From positions 1 through 62,679 of the forward strand of contig CAJNOQ010000213.1 in NCBI GenBank assembly GCA_905250885.1: a stretch of 62,679 nt of DNA. The letters run 5' to 3'. The position numbers and the translations under genes are program-made. Origin of the DNA: Didymodactylos carnosus (lineage: Eukaryota; Rotifera; Eurotatoria; Philodinida; Philodinidae). Below the pieces are notes generated by a model that saw only the letters and a list, made by a program, of their open reading frames with translations, searched no databases and was not told where the DNA came from. Positions 1 through 17,527 of the stretch are shown here, piece after piece. The number at the start of each line of letters is the position of its first letter. Position 1 is the first letter of the stretch.

Positions 1-255
1 TCTACTATATGCCATATTGTAGAGAAATGTTTGCTCTACAAAACTGATGATTTCAGAAAATTTCACAGTTCGTTGTTGCAAAAATACAAACCAATTTTTG
101 AAAAACACGAAAAAAAACTGTTGCATGTCTACCTAGAATTAGAATTTCTGATGGTATAATTGAATCAATCTAATATTTTCTGGCATTTATGAAGAAGTTT
201 TGTATTTCGTACAATCCTAGTATTTTATGTAACAAATAGTTATTTTCTTATTTAG

Positions 256-703
256 ATGATAGTTGGGGTGGTGGTATCGAATTAGCCATATTAACAAAAT
301 TATATGAAATTGAAATATGTGTAATAAATAGTGAATGTGGTGGCCGAATTGATTATTTTGGTGAAGATTGTCAATTTCCATATCGTGTTTTTTTATTATA
401 CGATGGACTTCATTATGATGTAAGTTATATCAGAAATCACTGATATGTTTCGTTGCTAATTTCTATTCTATGTTAATATTTTAGCCTGTTTACTATTCAA
501 AATTTGATCCAGATGAAAATAAAGAGTTAATTCAAACAAAATTTTTACGTAATGATGAAATGATATTAAATTTGGCAAAAAAACTGATTGAACCAACAAC
601 ACCACCGGCATCATCAACAACTCCTAATATTGAGAAGAATGCAAAGGACTGTGATTACAAACAAATGATGAAAGGGAATGAATTGGTGCATGTGAAACTT
701 TGA
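256..703 (+). CDS. YOD1: Ubiquitin thioesterase OTU1/YOD1-like, C-terminal part (5' end outside window)
   Basis: Two exons, 256-419 and 485-703, are joined by a 65-nt GT...AG intron and end at TGA 701-703. They encode about 126 residues of an OTU-family cysteine deubiquitinase, which trims ubiquitin chains, in the family mainly for ER-associated degradation with p97/VCP. Visible family signatures are WGGGIELAIL, the RIDYFGED segment and LLYDGLHYD, whose His is the expected catalytic histidine. The catalytic Cys and the N-terminal UBX-like region would lie left of position 1; nothing in 1-255 reads as an exon, so that stretch is probably intron. In vertebrate YOD1 and yeast Otu1 a C2H2 zinc finger follows the OTU fold. 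Here the tail is a low-complexity P/T/S stretch and then a stop, with no Cys-x2-Cys pair, so the finger seems absent. The OTU call is firm; YOD1 over other OTU proteins rests on the FGED...HYD block. Confidence 0.85.
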
Positions 704-1774
704 TAATTAAATCGTTCGTTCACTTTTTGTTATTTCTGAACAGTTAACGTGCGGTTTAAACATGTTTTTTTTTCTTGTACTGTAGCAGTGATTCTCTCTT
801 TTTTTGAGTGTGTGTGTGTGCGTCTGTTTACTGATTTTTTTTCAAAGATAATGCGACTAGAAACAAACTTAGAACCGATATTCAACTCATCTTTTTTCCT
901 CTGCATCTTTAGTCTGCATATTAGGATGATATAAAATCACTTTTTCTATTACCTAGTTGCTTCTGAGAACCACACGAAATGGATAAGAGTTGCTGTTTGC
1001 TGGTTTCTTTTTTGTTTCTTCGTATATATATTTTTTTGCCTATTTATGTATATTACAAACGAATATCCTATTCGAAACTTTTCTTAGTTTCATTTCGTTT
1101 TTATGTTCTTCTTACTTCTGTTTTTTGTTTGGATTTGATAATGTGGAAAAGAGGAGAAAAATAATCTCATCAACTTCTCTCAATACCAGGCTTGATTTAC
1201 TTTTAATGCGAAAATGTAAATTAATATATTGTATTTTATATATCGTTCATTTTTGCAGAAACGGCTGGTACACAACACAAATTGACATCATCTAGATTGT
1301 TAGAAAATGTTGAAACAGACATCTTGTATTAATGAGAGCAAAAAACCGAGTAATTTAATCAGACTATTATAGCGGGTCGAATAGATTTGCTTTCTCGGAT
1401 TTCACTCATTTTATGAAATATTGTATTTACTTCCATGTGATGATAGATGTTCTCTACGGTATATTTTGAAAGAAAGTTCTTTTGGTTGTCTATGCTACAT
1501 ACATTAACGAGTTCACTTTTTTTGAAACTACATTACAAAAGCATAGATGTGATGTATGATGCAAAATTTTCATCTATCGCTAAATTACAATTTTCAATGT
1601 AGAAGTAGCTAATCTATTTTACCTGTTACCTTTCTCGTTATTATTATCATATGTCTAATATTAATCAATTTTCTCATTACTTACGTCTCTAATTGGTATC
1701 ATCTTATTGACCTTCATCTGTATATTTAAGATTATAACCACTTCGATTGAATGATGATTTGACAAAAAATCGAA
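704..1774. other. Intergenic, YOD1 3' end to PFKFB start
   Basis: About 1.1 kb of T-rich, AT-rich sequence. It holds the YOD1 3' UTR and presumably the PFKFB promoter. The short open frames here (for example 749-934 and 990-1295) are F/S/L-rich and match nothing. I see no repeat or RNA gene. Confidence 0.6.
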
Positions 1775-8674
<6,900 letters not shown>

Positions 8675-9200
8675 CATATAAAATTCTGTTTATGATTTTT
8701 ATATCTATTGTAATACCTAGTCATCAGCAGCGTATTCTTTTTTTTTTTTGCTTGTTATTTTTAGTTATTCTCAATGGATCATGTCATTTTCTAATATAGG
8801 CTTCAGAACTGCTTCTTTTTTTTAAAATTTTTTGCATATTTTTATTATGAATAAATTTTTACTTTGATAATTAAGCTAATAATATATTTTAATCTTTGGT
8901 GCGCTATTTAATTGACAGGGCAACGTTTAAAAATGGCAGATGTTAGTGACTGTTAAATGTATATACCACTTTAATATACATTTTCTTTCCTTAAAGCTTT
9001 TCGAAGTTTTTCTTATTGTAAGTATTGTCATTCTAACAATACAAATTAAAGTATAGTCAACTACTGTTTTTAATCAATATTCACACCAAAAATTATTATA
9101 TCTAATCTTGAAACAATTCATTTCTTCTTACAATTTGGTTTGTAATTTAATAATACCACATTATTATCTTTGTTCAATTTTAAAATTTTTTTACAGATCA
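8675..9200. other. Intergenic, PFKFB 3' end to PUS7 start
   Basis: Only 526 bp separate two head-to-tail genes. AATAAA at about 8850 could be the PFKFB poly(A) signal. A strong splice acceptor (TTTTTTTACAG) ends at 9196, four bases before the PUS7 ATG. Confidence 0.6.
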
Positions 9201-12200
9201 ATGGATACTAGTGTTGCGGGAGAAGTTACTGTTCAAGATGACGATGACGGTGGTCAACCGCGAAAACGTATGCGTTTAGGTAAGTTTATTTGTTTTTATG
9301 GAATTATGTTGAATAGTTTCCGAAAGAAGGACAGGAAGACTGTAAGTTATATACTCAGAACCCTAGCGTTTTTTCTAGTCCTTCCTGTAGTTATGATCTT
9401 AATTAAATAAATAATGACAGCAATTATAATCATAAGTTTGTCTAGTAGAGCCCCTATGTATAATCTAAAAATTGTTTGCGGTATGTGTTAATGATCTTTA
9501 AATCATTCAACGCCTTATTTACGATTTTACAGCCTCTGGTTATGTGCTTAAAAATATCTAGTATCCCTCGTTATGGCCCTGAAAAAATTAACTGAATAAA
9601 AAAAAAATTAACTGAACTTAAAATGAACTCAAGAATTAGCAGTCGGAAGAAGTTTTACATTTTAGCCCCGACTGGGGCTGTTCTGACAAAATTTTTTCGT
9701 ACTATTTTAGCCTGACTAATGCCTATTTGTTTTTTAGACAATAGTATTGAACAAAATGTTGGAATTCTTCATTTTTTATCGAATCATCTTGGCTTTGATG
9801 GTCTTGTCAAATATCGGTAGTCTATATTTTTGTTTTTTTGTTGTCAAATACATTTATATTTATTAATTCATTTTTTTCGTTTAGATATTCCGATTTTCTA
9901 GTCAATGAAATACGATGTTCAGGAACAGTTGTTCATTTGACAGATTTGAATATTCCAAAAACAAATAATAACTCAAATGTTGTAGTTTTATATTATTTTA
10001 ATTTTATTCAATTTAATTAAAAATAATGTATTTTTTTAGAAAACAGACGATGATGTTGTAAATCTTATTGAAAATAATTTAATTGAAAAATTAAAATCAA
10101 TGTCTGAACTTAAACTAACAGATTCAATTTTCATTCCAGTTGGTAATCGTTAATTTTTATTCTTATTTTAAAATTGATAATAACACATAATTAATCTTAT
10201 TATTTATATTTTAGCTAAATTAACAAAGGAAGAACGTACAACTATTCATCAATACATACGTTCAATAGATATGAATTTGAAAAGTGAAACGGTGAATAGT
10301 AGTGAAAAAGAACCATTGATCAAAGTTACATATGAAAGTTAGTTTATTTACAAAAAAAAAAAATTAATTCAAAAGAAAAATTAACGAACATTCTCTTTAG
10401 ATATTGATAGACAAAATCGTACTCGTCGCCAAGATAATTGGCCTGATAAGAGTAAACCATATTTAAAATTTGTTTTATATAAAGAAAATCGTGATACGAT
10501 GGATGCCATTCAACATATAGCTAAATTTTTAAAGTAAAATTTATTATTTGTCTTAATTATATATTCTATGGACAATATTTATTGTTTTTCTGTTGAAGTA
10601 TTTCAACATCCTTATTTCAATATGCTGGTGTCAAAGATAAACGAGGAAAAACATGTCAAGAAATAACGATTCATAGGTAGTCTTTCTTAATCACTAGTCA
10701 ATGGAAAATGTTTGATTTTACATCCGCATTTTCTATTTTAAGAGTAGTACCAGAACGATTTAAAAATATCAGTTCAAAATTACCATCAATTAAAGTGGGA
10801 AATTTTAAGTATGATTATTCTATTTTAAGGATACCGCCTCCTTTCTTTTTTGATCCTCTTGAAAATCGGGGAAGCCGATGTCGAATCGGGGTGAAATTTA
10901 TACCAGAGATAGAACTCCGAAAAAGAAATTGATGTATTTTTGCCCAGAATTTTCTGACGTGTTCTTCTATGGGTTTTCTGGAAAACTCCACTTTTCACCA
11001 GGCCTCATTACGACCCCTCGAAAAGATGGTCCGATCGAGATACTTCAGACCCTATTTCAGGTTCATTTTTTTCTTTTCAAAAAATATGCTTTCCTTCTCG
11101 AGATATCCGAAAAATGCTGAAAGTCCCGCAAAAGAACTCAGCTTTTTTCAGTTTTTTTGTCTGATTTTTAGCATTTTTCGGATATCTCGAGAAGGAAAGC
11201 ATATTTTTTGAAAAGAAAAAAATGAACCTGAAATAGGGCCTGAAGTATCTGTGATAAAATTTTGAGCTTGATCAGACCATTTTTTCGAGGGGTCGTAATG
11301 AGGCCGGGTGAAAAGTGGAGTTTTCCAGAAAACCCATAAAAGAACACGTCAGAAAATTCTGGGCAAAAATACATCANATACATCAATTTCTTTTTCGGAG
11401 TTCTATCTCTGGTATAAATTTCACCCCGATTCGACATCGGCTTCCCCGATTTTCAAGAGGATCAAAAAAGAGAGGGGGAGGTACCCTTAAGTATTAGGAC
11501 ATGATTAATAATTTCTTATTTATTTCTGTTCATAGATTTTGTGATGAACAATTACAACTTGGTCTTCTAAAAGGAAATCGTTTTGAAGTTTTTATAAGGT
11601 AAGAAAGAATTTGTGTTGTTACTTTTTTTTTTCTTTAACCCTGATCCGACCACCTATAATATGCCCAAGTTCGACCGGTTTCATTTGGATACTGACTGAA
11701 CACAACGATTAGATTTTACCGCTTCACTTTATATTCTACTGAATGACAATAAGATATGAACTGATTGCATCCGCTCATTATTTATCTGGCAGAGCAGCAA
11801 GACATATCTTCCAAGCATCCGTTTTTGTCTAGGATCCACACGGACCCCCAGTGGACGGATCAGGATTAATATTTTTTCGTTTTATTATATTTTTTAATAT
11901 TTATTTTTTATTGATTTATAGAAATATTAAAAATTCATCAAATATTGACATTATTAACTGTGTTGAAAAATGGATAGAAAATGGTTTTATTAATTATTTT
12001 GGTTTACAACGATTTGGTTCTAGAATGTTACAAACATTTACAATTGGAAAGTATGATATTTTAATTTATATATTTCAATATTTTTACCTTATTTTTAAAA
12101 TCAAATATTCTATTATTTTGATAGATATTTGATTCGACGTGATTGGTCATTAGCAATTGATTCAATATTAGCCTATGATGAATCAATTAAACCGGAATGG

Positions 12201-13045
12201 CTTCGTCAAATATTAGATGTATGGAATAAAACGCATGATATTGAAACTATTTTAAATGGACATCATGGTCGTCGTTCAATTGAAATTGATCTATTAAGAG
12301 GTATTCAAAATAATGATCGTACAAATTTAGTTGGTGCACTAAGTTTTGTACCAAGAAATACACGATTACTCTATTTACATTCTTATCAATCAAAAATATG
12401 GAATCAAATTGTTTCTCGTCGATTTTCAACATATAATAATCAAATACTTGATGGTGATTTGTATAGGATGAATGATGATAACAATAATATTAAAATTGTT
12501 GATGAAACAAATCGTAATCAAGTCAAATTAGAACAATTGGTATTACCATTGCCTGGTTATGATGTCATTTATCCAAAAAATGTTATCTCTACATGGTATA
12601 AAGATTTATTATTGGAAGATGGAATTGATATTAATCAATTTAAACATCAAGTTAAAGATTATAGTTTGAGTGGAGATTATCGACATTTTATTGTTAAACC
12701 AGAAGATGTTCAATATAAATTAATTAACTATAATAATATTGATGATGATATTTTACGAAGTGATTATGATCGTTTAACATCAGTTGATTCACCAATAACA
12801 GGTAAATTTTTTGAAAATAACATAGAATGATGTCTGTAGTGTTGTTATTTATCAATAATTGTTTTATTTTAGATAATAATGGTCAATTTTCTGGATTAAA
12901 AATATCGTTTTCATTGCCAAAATCTTGTTATGCTACAATGGCATTAAGAGAACTGTTACATCGAAATGAATCTCAACTTCAAAATGAACATCAGGACAAA
13001 GAAACAATAGTTGAAAGTGAATTTATTGTAGAGAGCTCGATTTAA
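9201..13045 (+). CDS. PUS7: Pseudouridylate synthase 7 homologue (TruD family)
   Basis: Twelve exons (1797 nt, 598 residues): 9201-9279, 9738-9816, 9885-9978, 10040-10142, 10215-10337, 10401-10533, 10599-10676, 10743-10808, 11536-11598, 11922-12050, 12125-12801, 12873-13045. Human PUS7 has about 660 residues. PUS7 isomerises uridine to pseudouridine in tRNA, mRNA and small RNAs, largely in the nucleus. TruD hallmarks: YAGVKDKRGK with the catalytic Asp at residue 217, GFINYFGLQRFG in the TRUD insertion region, LHSYQSKIWN, LPLPGYDVIYPKN and DYSLSGDYRH, and a C-terminal block FSLPKSCYATMALRELL. The N-terminus is acidic then basic (DDDDGGQPRKRMR), resembling a nuclear localisation stretch. The intron starting at 9979 has a weak donor (GTTGTA). 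Two TTAA-flanked foldback elements sit in neighbouring introns (10809-11535 and 11599-11921). The ATG is the only in-frame Met close behind an acceptor site. Confidence 0.94.
10829..11486. repeat. 658-bp near-palindromic TTAA-flanked MITE in PUS7 intron
   Basis: TTAA at 10825-10828 and 11487-11490 flank a long inverted repeat. Each arm is about 290-315 bp and they match at well over 90% by eye; the right arm has one extra block of about 17 bp. Termini read GGATACCGCCTCC and, complemented from the right, GGGTACCTCCCCC. The centre lies near 11120-11165. Because the two strands are nearly the same, both show the same open frame, which is an artefact and not a gene. TTAA is the piggyBac target site. 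The window's only ambiguous base (N at 11377) lies in the right arm, which fits a region hard to sequence. Confidence 0.85.
11639..11865. repeat. 227-bp TTAA-flanked MITE in the next PUS7 intron
   Basis: TTAA at 11635-11638 and 11866-11869 flank terminal inverted repeats: CCCTGATCCGACCAC on the left and, complemented, TCCTGATCCGTCCAC on the right. The CCC-type start and TTAA duplication fit a piggyBac-like non-autonomous element. It has no coding capacity. Confidence 0.75.
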
Positions 13046-13908
13046 ACAAAATTATTTTTTTGTTTTCTATTAAATTAAATAACTGCTCACTTGTTCGAAC
13101 AGTTGGAATAGATAATTACACCAATGATTGAATAAATTTACCTAAAAAAACCAGAAGTATACTATGCTGTACACAAGTTTTTATAATAAGACTCTCTATA
13201 CACTTGATATATCTCAACGAATACTATTGTATTATATTCTCACTACTAACTATTACCCACAATCGTTCATCAACTTTTTCTTCTTTTCTTTTGTTTCAAA
13301 AATACACTTACTGGACTTTATATCGAAAGTAATTCAAACACTATCCTCTTTGAAAAATCAATTTTACCTGTTGAATTCGTTACGCACATAATTTTAAAGA
13401 ATGAATATGTAAACATAAGAGATTTTCTTTTAAAAACTAACAGATATTGAGAGCGTATGAGAAATATAAATGTGACTAAGGTTGTTTTTATCATTTCTGA
13501 TATAGACGAAAAAAATATATATTTATGTTCAATAGAACGTATAGAATAATATTTTTATCGAAATCTATTGGTTCAATACTGAGAGACGAGTTTAAAATTC
13601 TTCGAGATTTTCCATGAGGAATCTCGAGATACTCCTGTTTGACAAAACTGATTTTGTTTGAGATATTGATTCACTATGAAATCCAGTGATAGCCCTTTCG
13701 TCACGTTAATTTTGGTCACATAGAGAAAAGAACTCTCGTCACACGTGATGGAAGTGTATGGCATTTTTGGAAGAGTACCGCCCCACACTTTGGTTATAAG
13801 AGTGGTGAACTTTCGTAACCGTTTGTGTAACATGCCTACAACTATAGTCACATCCCATCGCGAACTTTCGTCACGACTCAAAAAGAACTTTCGTCACACT
13901 AATAACAT

Positions 13909-14821
13909 GACGGGTTGGGCAGAGAAAATGACGCCACTTTGCAAAACTTTTTCTCAAGTTAAACTTGATCAGAAAACTTCATTTTTACGTCAAAAGATAA
14001 AGAATTGTGTCTAGATTTTATTAATATGTTGTTTTAGAAATAAGTATGCCCTGTTCTTTTACAATAGTAAAAACACTGGAAGCCACGAACATCTCAACTG
14101 CTCAATTGCAAAATCAGAAAAATTCAAAATGCAATTTTTTTCAAAAATTTGATTTAAGACCTAAAACAAGCAGAATCTTTCGGAGTATCTAGCTGTGTGT
14201 TGTTTCTTATACGATTATTCGTTACTGTTTTCTAAAATGGAAAACAGAAAAAAGGCACCTTTGATCAACGAAGTGGTACGTTATTTTGGAGACTCCCTTA
14301 AAGTCTTGACTTATAAAAATTATTGTTTTTATATCAAAAGATAAAGAATTTCAAGCTCTACAAAATGCACTTCTTTTTATGGGTTGCATCGTTTTGGTAA
14401 AGGGATGACAGAGCTGAGAGATCTTCCTTTAGAGGGAATGGCTCCTAACACAAATAATGACCCAATTGTTATAGTCTGTTTTTACGGCTCTAAAACTTTG
14501 TCCAAAAGTATAGTTTGTACTCCAGTAATTAAAAGTTTATTGTAGTTTTTAGTACTGTGTTTGAATCGCGCGAGCAAAACTTCTATGAAGATATAAATCA
14601 TTTTTTTTTCAGTGAAGTGTGGTGAGCAGTTAAGATTTTTCAGACTTCCAATATTTTGAGTATAGTGAAAAAACGATTAAAGCACATTTTAATCTAAATA
14701 TAGCACTAGAAACTAGAGAAAATTCTGCATCTTTTAAGCTCAGAACGAAGTTTTGGAAGTTGATATGACTAGTCAAAGGATGAGTTGCAAAGTGGCGTCA
14801 TTTTCTCTGCCCAATCCGTTA
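13909..14821. repeat. MITE-like element with 37-bp terminal inverted repeats
   Basis: The left end (13910-13947), containing GGGTTGGGCAGAGAAAATGA, is matched in reverse by the right end (14783-14820), containing TCATTTTCTCTGCCCAATCC. About 34 of 37 positions agree. The 0.9-kb interior shows no transposase. It lies inside a cluster of AACTTTCGTCAC words, as if inserted into another repeat. Confidence 0.65.
14523..14609 (+). repeat. Dispersed direct repeat, copy 1
   Basis: An 87-bp stretch containing TGTTTGAATCGCGCGAGCAA recurs almost unchanged at 16173-16257 in the same orientation. It is more GC-rich than its surroundings and of unknown family. Copy 1 lies inside the 13909-14821 element. Confidence 0.7.
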
Positions 14822-15136
14822 GAACTGCTTACATATGGACTACTCAATTTGGATTTCATCGTAATGAATTAGGAAGCGCTAAGAAAATGTAATGTTTATA
14901 AAGAAAAAAGCAAGAAGTTATTAATCCAGTTTGCACTGCTACACTTTGGACTAATGAACTTTGCACTACAACTTTGATTTCACCGCAGCCATATCATGCA
15001 ACGTTTGACGAAAGTGCCGATCTGTCTAAAAAACCAGACACTTTCGTCACAACCGAAAACGAACTTTCATCGCATAACGGGTAACTTTCGTAACCACTAT
15101 TCAAACATGTTTAAACTTTCGTCACACGCTGAAAGA

Positions 15137-15200
15137 ACTTTTGTCACTGAAAACAGAACTTTCGTCATATGACGAAAGTTCTGTTTTCAGTGACAAAAGT
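15137..15200. repeat. Perfect 64-bp palindrome
   Basis: The 32-bp arms 15137-15168 and 15169-15200 are exact reverse complements with no spacer, centred on CGTCATATGACG. The arms contain the ACTTTCGTCA word common in this region. As RNA or single-stranded DNA it would form a long hairpin. It may be the end or joint of a foldback element. Confidence 0.9.
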
Positions 15201-15345
15201 ACTGTGAAACATGAAGTCAGAGAGTCACATTTTTGAGAAAAATAAAAAGAGAAGAAACTTGTAGATTGTGAGAAATGACTGAAAAAGATTTGTAAGTTCT
15301 TTACTGAGAAGAACAAAAATTAAGAAAATTTTCTTTTTCGGTACC

Positions 15346-15867
15346 AGAGCTCCGTAGGACTCAAAATTTTGAGTCCAGTCCAGCCCATGGACTCTAAAAA
15401 AGTGGTCCAGCCCAATCTGAGTCCAATAGATTGAGGAAATAGTCCAATGGACTTTGCAAACTTCTGTATACTTGTGGTCCATTAGCAGCATGACCATTGT
15501 CAATAAACATTTTACTGCTGCCAATTTCCATTTCCTCATCGTCAATTGTTACAAATAGCATTTACAAAAAGTGTTAAATCTGTTCATAAGCAAACACGTC
15601 TGTACTGCTCTATAAAGATGAAACAATACGAAGTAAGAAAATAAAAACAATCGCCTTTAACAATACAAAAACAACGTGTTTTTCACCGATCTTTCCTCGA
15701 CTCAAATCCATCCAAAATTTTTTTCGAGTCCATACCAGTCCACGGTCTTGAAAGTTTGAGTCCAGTCCAGTCCGAGTCCATGAACTCAAAAAATTTTCAT
15801 TCCAGTCCAGTCGATGTGCGGTGGAGTGGACTGAACTATGGACTCAGTTCAGTCCAAATGGAGCTCT
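15346..15867. repeat. 522-bp inverted-repeat element built of GAGTCCA/TGGACT words
   Basis: The ends read AGAGCTCCGTAGGACT and, complemented from the right, AGAGCTCCATTTGGACT. The interior is dense in GAGTCCAGTCCAG and its complement, so much of the element can fold on itself. No coding capacity. Confidence 0.65.
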
Positions 15868-16172
15868 CTTCGATATGGCAGCATGAAAAAATGACTAAAA
15901 CACACGTAGCAACATGTTTCTAGATATCGTATCAAAGAATCAATTAGTACAACACTAGCTAGAAATGCTAGCATCTAAAAGAGCACCGGTTAGGCGACAA
16001 TAATAAAAAAACGTGGTTTGTTCGTAATTGTTGAGAGACGGGGAATCTTAGTGATCAGAATGCAAGTATCTCGAGAGGCGCATGATTTACAGCTTTCAAT
16101 GTTAGATAGTAGAAGTGCTTGCTGAACTTCACAAAAATGTGTTGTCTCATTGCCATCGCAAAGACTATTGTA

Positions 16173-16257
16173 CAGTAATTAAGAATTTATTATAGTTTTT
16201 AGTACTGTGTTTGAATCGCGCGAGCAAAACTTCTATGGAGATATAAATCATTTTTTT
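16173..16257 (+). repeat. Dispersed direct repeat, copy 2
   Basis: This is the second copy of the repeat at 14523-14609, same strand, with a few substitutions and small length differences. Here it lies outside any foldback element I can see. Confidence 0.7.
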
Positions 16258-16879
16258 ATACATAGGACGACATGGGACTTTCTAGATAATGAGAAATTTG
16301 AGTGGAACGCTGATAATCAGAGACTTGCAAAGTGAAAATAGATGAAGATAAACTTTTTCACCGTTATTAAAAGCTATTGAACTTCGAAGTTGGGTGGGGT
16401 GTATTATTTCAGCTTATTGAATGACAATATGGTTCTTGATAACCAAACTCGACATCGATCACATGTTGAACGGCTGTTATTTTATTAAAAAAATAAAGAA
16501 AATAAATGTGAATTGTTAGGATCATGTCTTTGAATTAACAGAACCAACTACATTTTTGGAAGATGCTACATTCAGACATAAAAATGAGGAATATTAGCAA
16601 GAGTGAATCGCTCTGCGATCTTCAGAAAGTTGCGGTATTCGACTTTGTCTTAACTAGGCAACCCAAGAATCTTTTCAATACCTCTTTGTGATCTCCAAGT
16701 GTTATACAACAACAATACTTCTCAAAGAATATGCTGATTTGCAAAAACTGAGAGAACTTTCCGAATCTACTAACATTTCCGATGTTAAATACTAAAATGA
16801 GCAGAGATCTATTACAGGACAACTTGTTGCAATTTAGGCTTTAACAGATATGAAAGAAGCAAGAAAAAATTCACCGATT

Positions 16880-17245
16880 CGTCTTCTTAGAAAATCGAAT
16901 TCGATTTTCCAACTATTTAGAAAATCGCTGTCGAATTTCAAGAATATTGGAAATTATTTATAGAAGATCGCTTTTGATTTTCTAGAATCTGGAAAATCTA
17001 GTCGATTTTCCACAATGTTGGAAATTATTTATAGAAAATCGATTTTGATTTTGCAACTTTTTAGAAAGTCCTTATCGATTTTCTGGCAAATGAGAAAAGT
17101 CAATTCATAGAAAATCGAGCAGATTTTCCATAAACTAGAAGAAAACCAATATTTTCTAAACAGTCAGAAAATTACTGAGGATTTTATAAAAGTTAGAAAA
17201 TCCTTGGCGATTTTCCAGATCGATTTTCTATAAAGTAGAAAATAA
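16880..17245. repeat. Degenerate GATTTTC/GAAAATC-rich tandem region
   Basis: About 365 bp in which GAAAATC and its complement alternate every 20-40 bases. A unit containing TTGGAAATTATTTATAGAA occurs near 16948 and again near 17018. It lies about 280 bp upstream of the PMCA start codon, so it could overlap the promoter. Confidence 0.5.
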
Positions 17246-17527
17246 TTCCAAATTACAGTGTAACTATATTAAGAAAAAGGCAAATACGAAAGCTTTAGGG
17301 ATAAAATGTGCTATAAAAATTTTTGACTAGTTCCATTTGTGACCAGATTTTTTTACTACGGACTTGTGTATAGTTAAAATTTCTAACATTAAACTTATAT
17401 TAAATTAAATTCTAAACATCATTCCAAACATAACATCAATTCGATCATTTTTAATTTTAACTTCGACGGAGTGCGCCATTTCATTCTGCATGATCTGAAT
17501 TCACTATCAGTATAGATCATTCTCACA

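Larger units (their letters stand above)
13046..17527. other. Repeat-rich intergenic region between PUS7 and PMCA
   Basis: 4.5 kb without a gene I can support. It holds the PUS7 3' UTR (AATAAA near 13132), several inverted-repeat elements listed separately, a dispersed AACTTTCGTCAC word, and a degenerate GATTTTC-rich stretch before the PMCA start. The open frames (for example 13573-13881 minus, 15225-15545 minus) lie inside repeats and look like chance. Confidence 0.6.

Noticed and set aside
11168-11437. Minus-strand open frame matching the plus-strand frame at 10878-11120
   Set aside because: The two strands are copies of each other in the 658-bp palindrome, so the shared peptide is a by-product of the inverted repeat.
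13570-15200. CRISPR-like array of AACTTTCGTCAC words
   Set aside because: Spacing is irregular, the words vary, and the context is eukaryotic.
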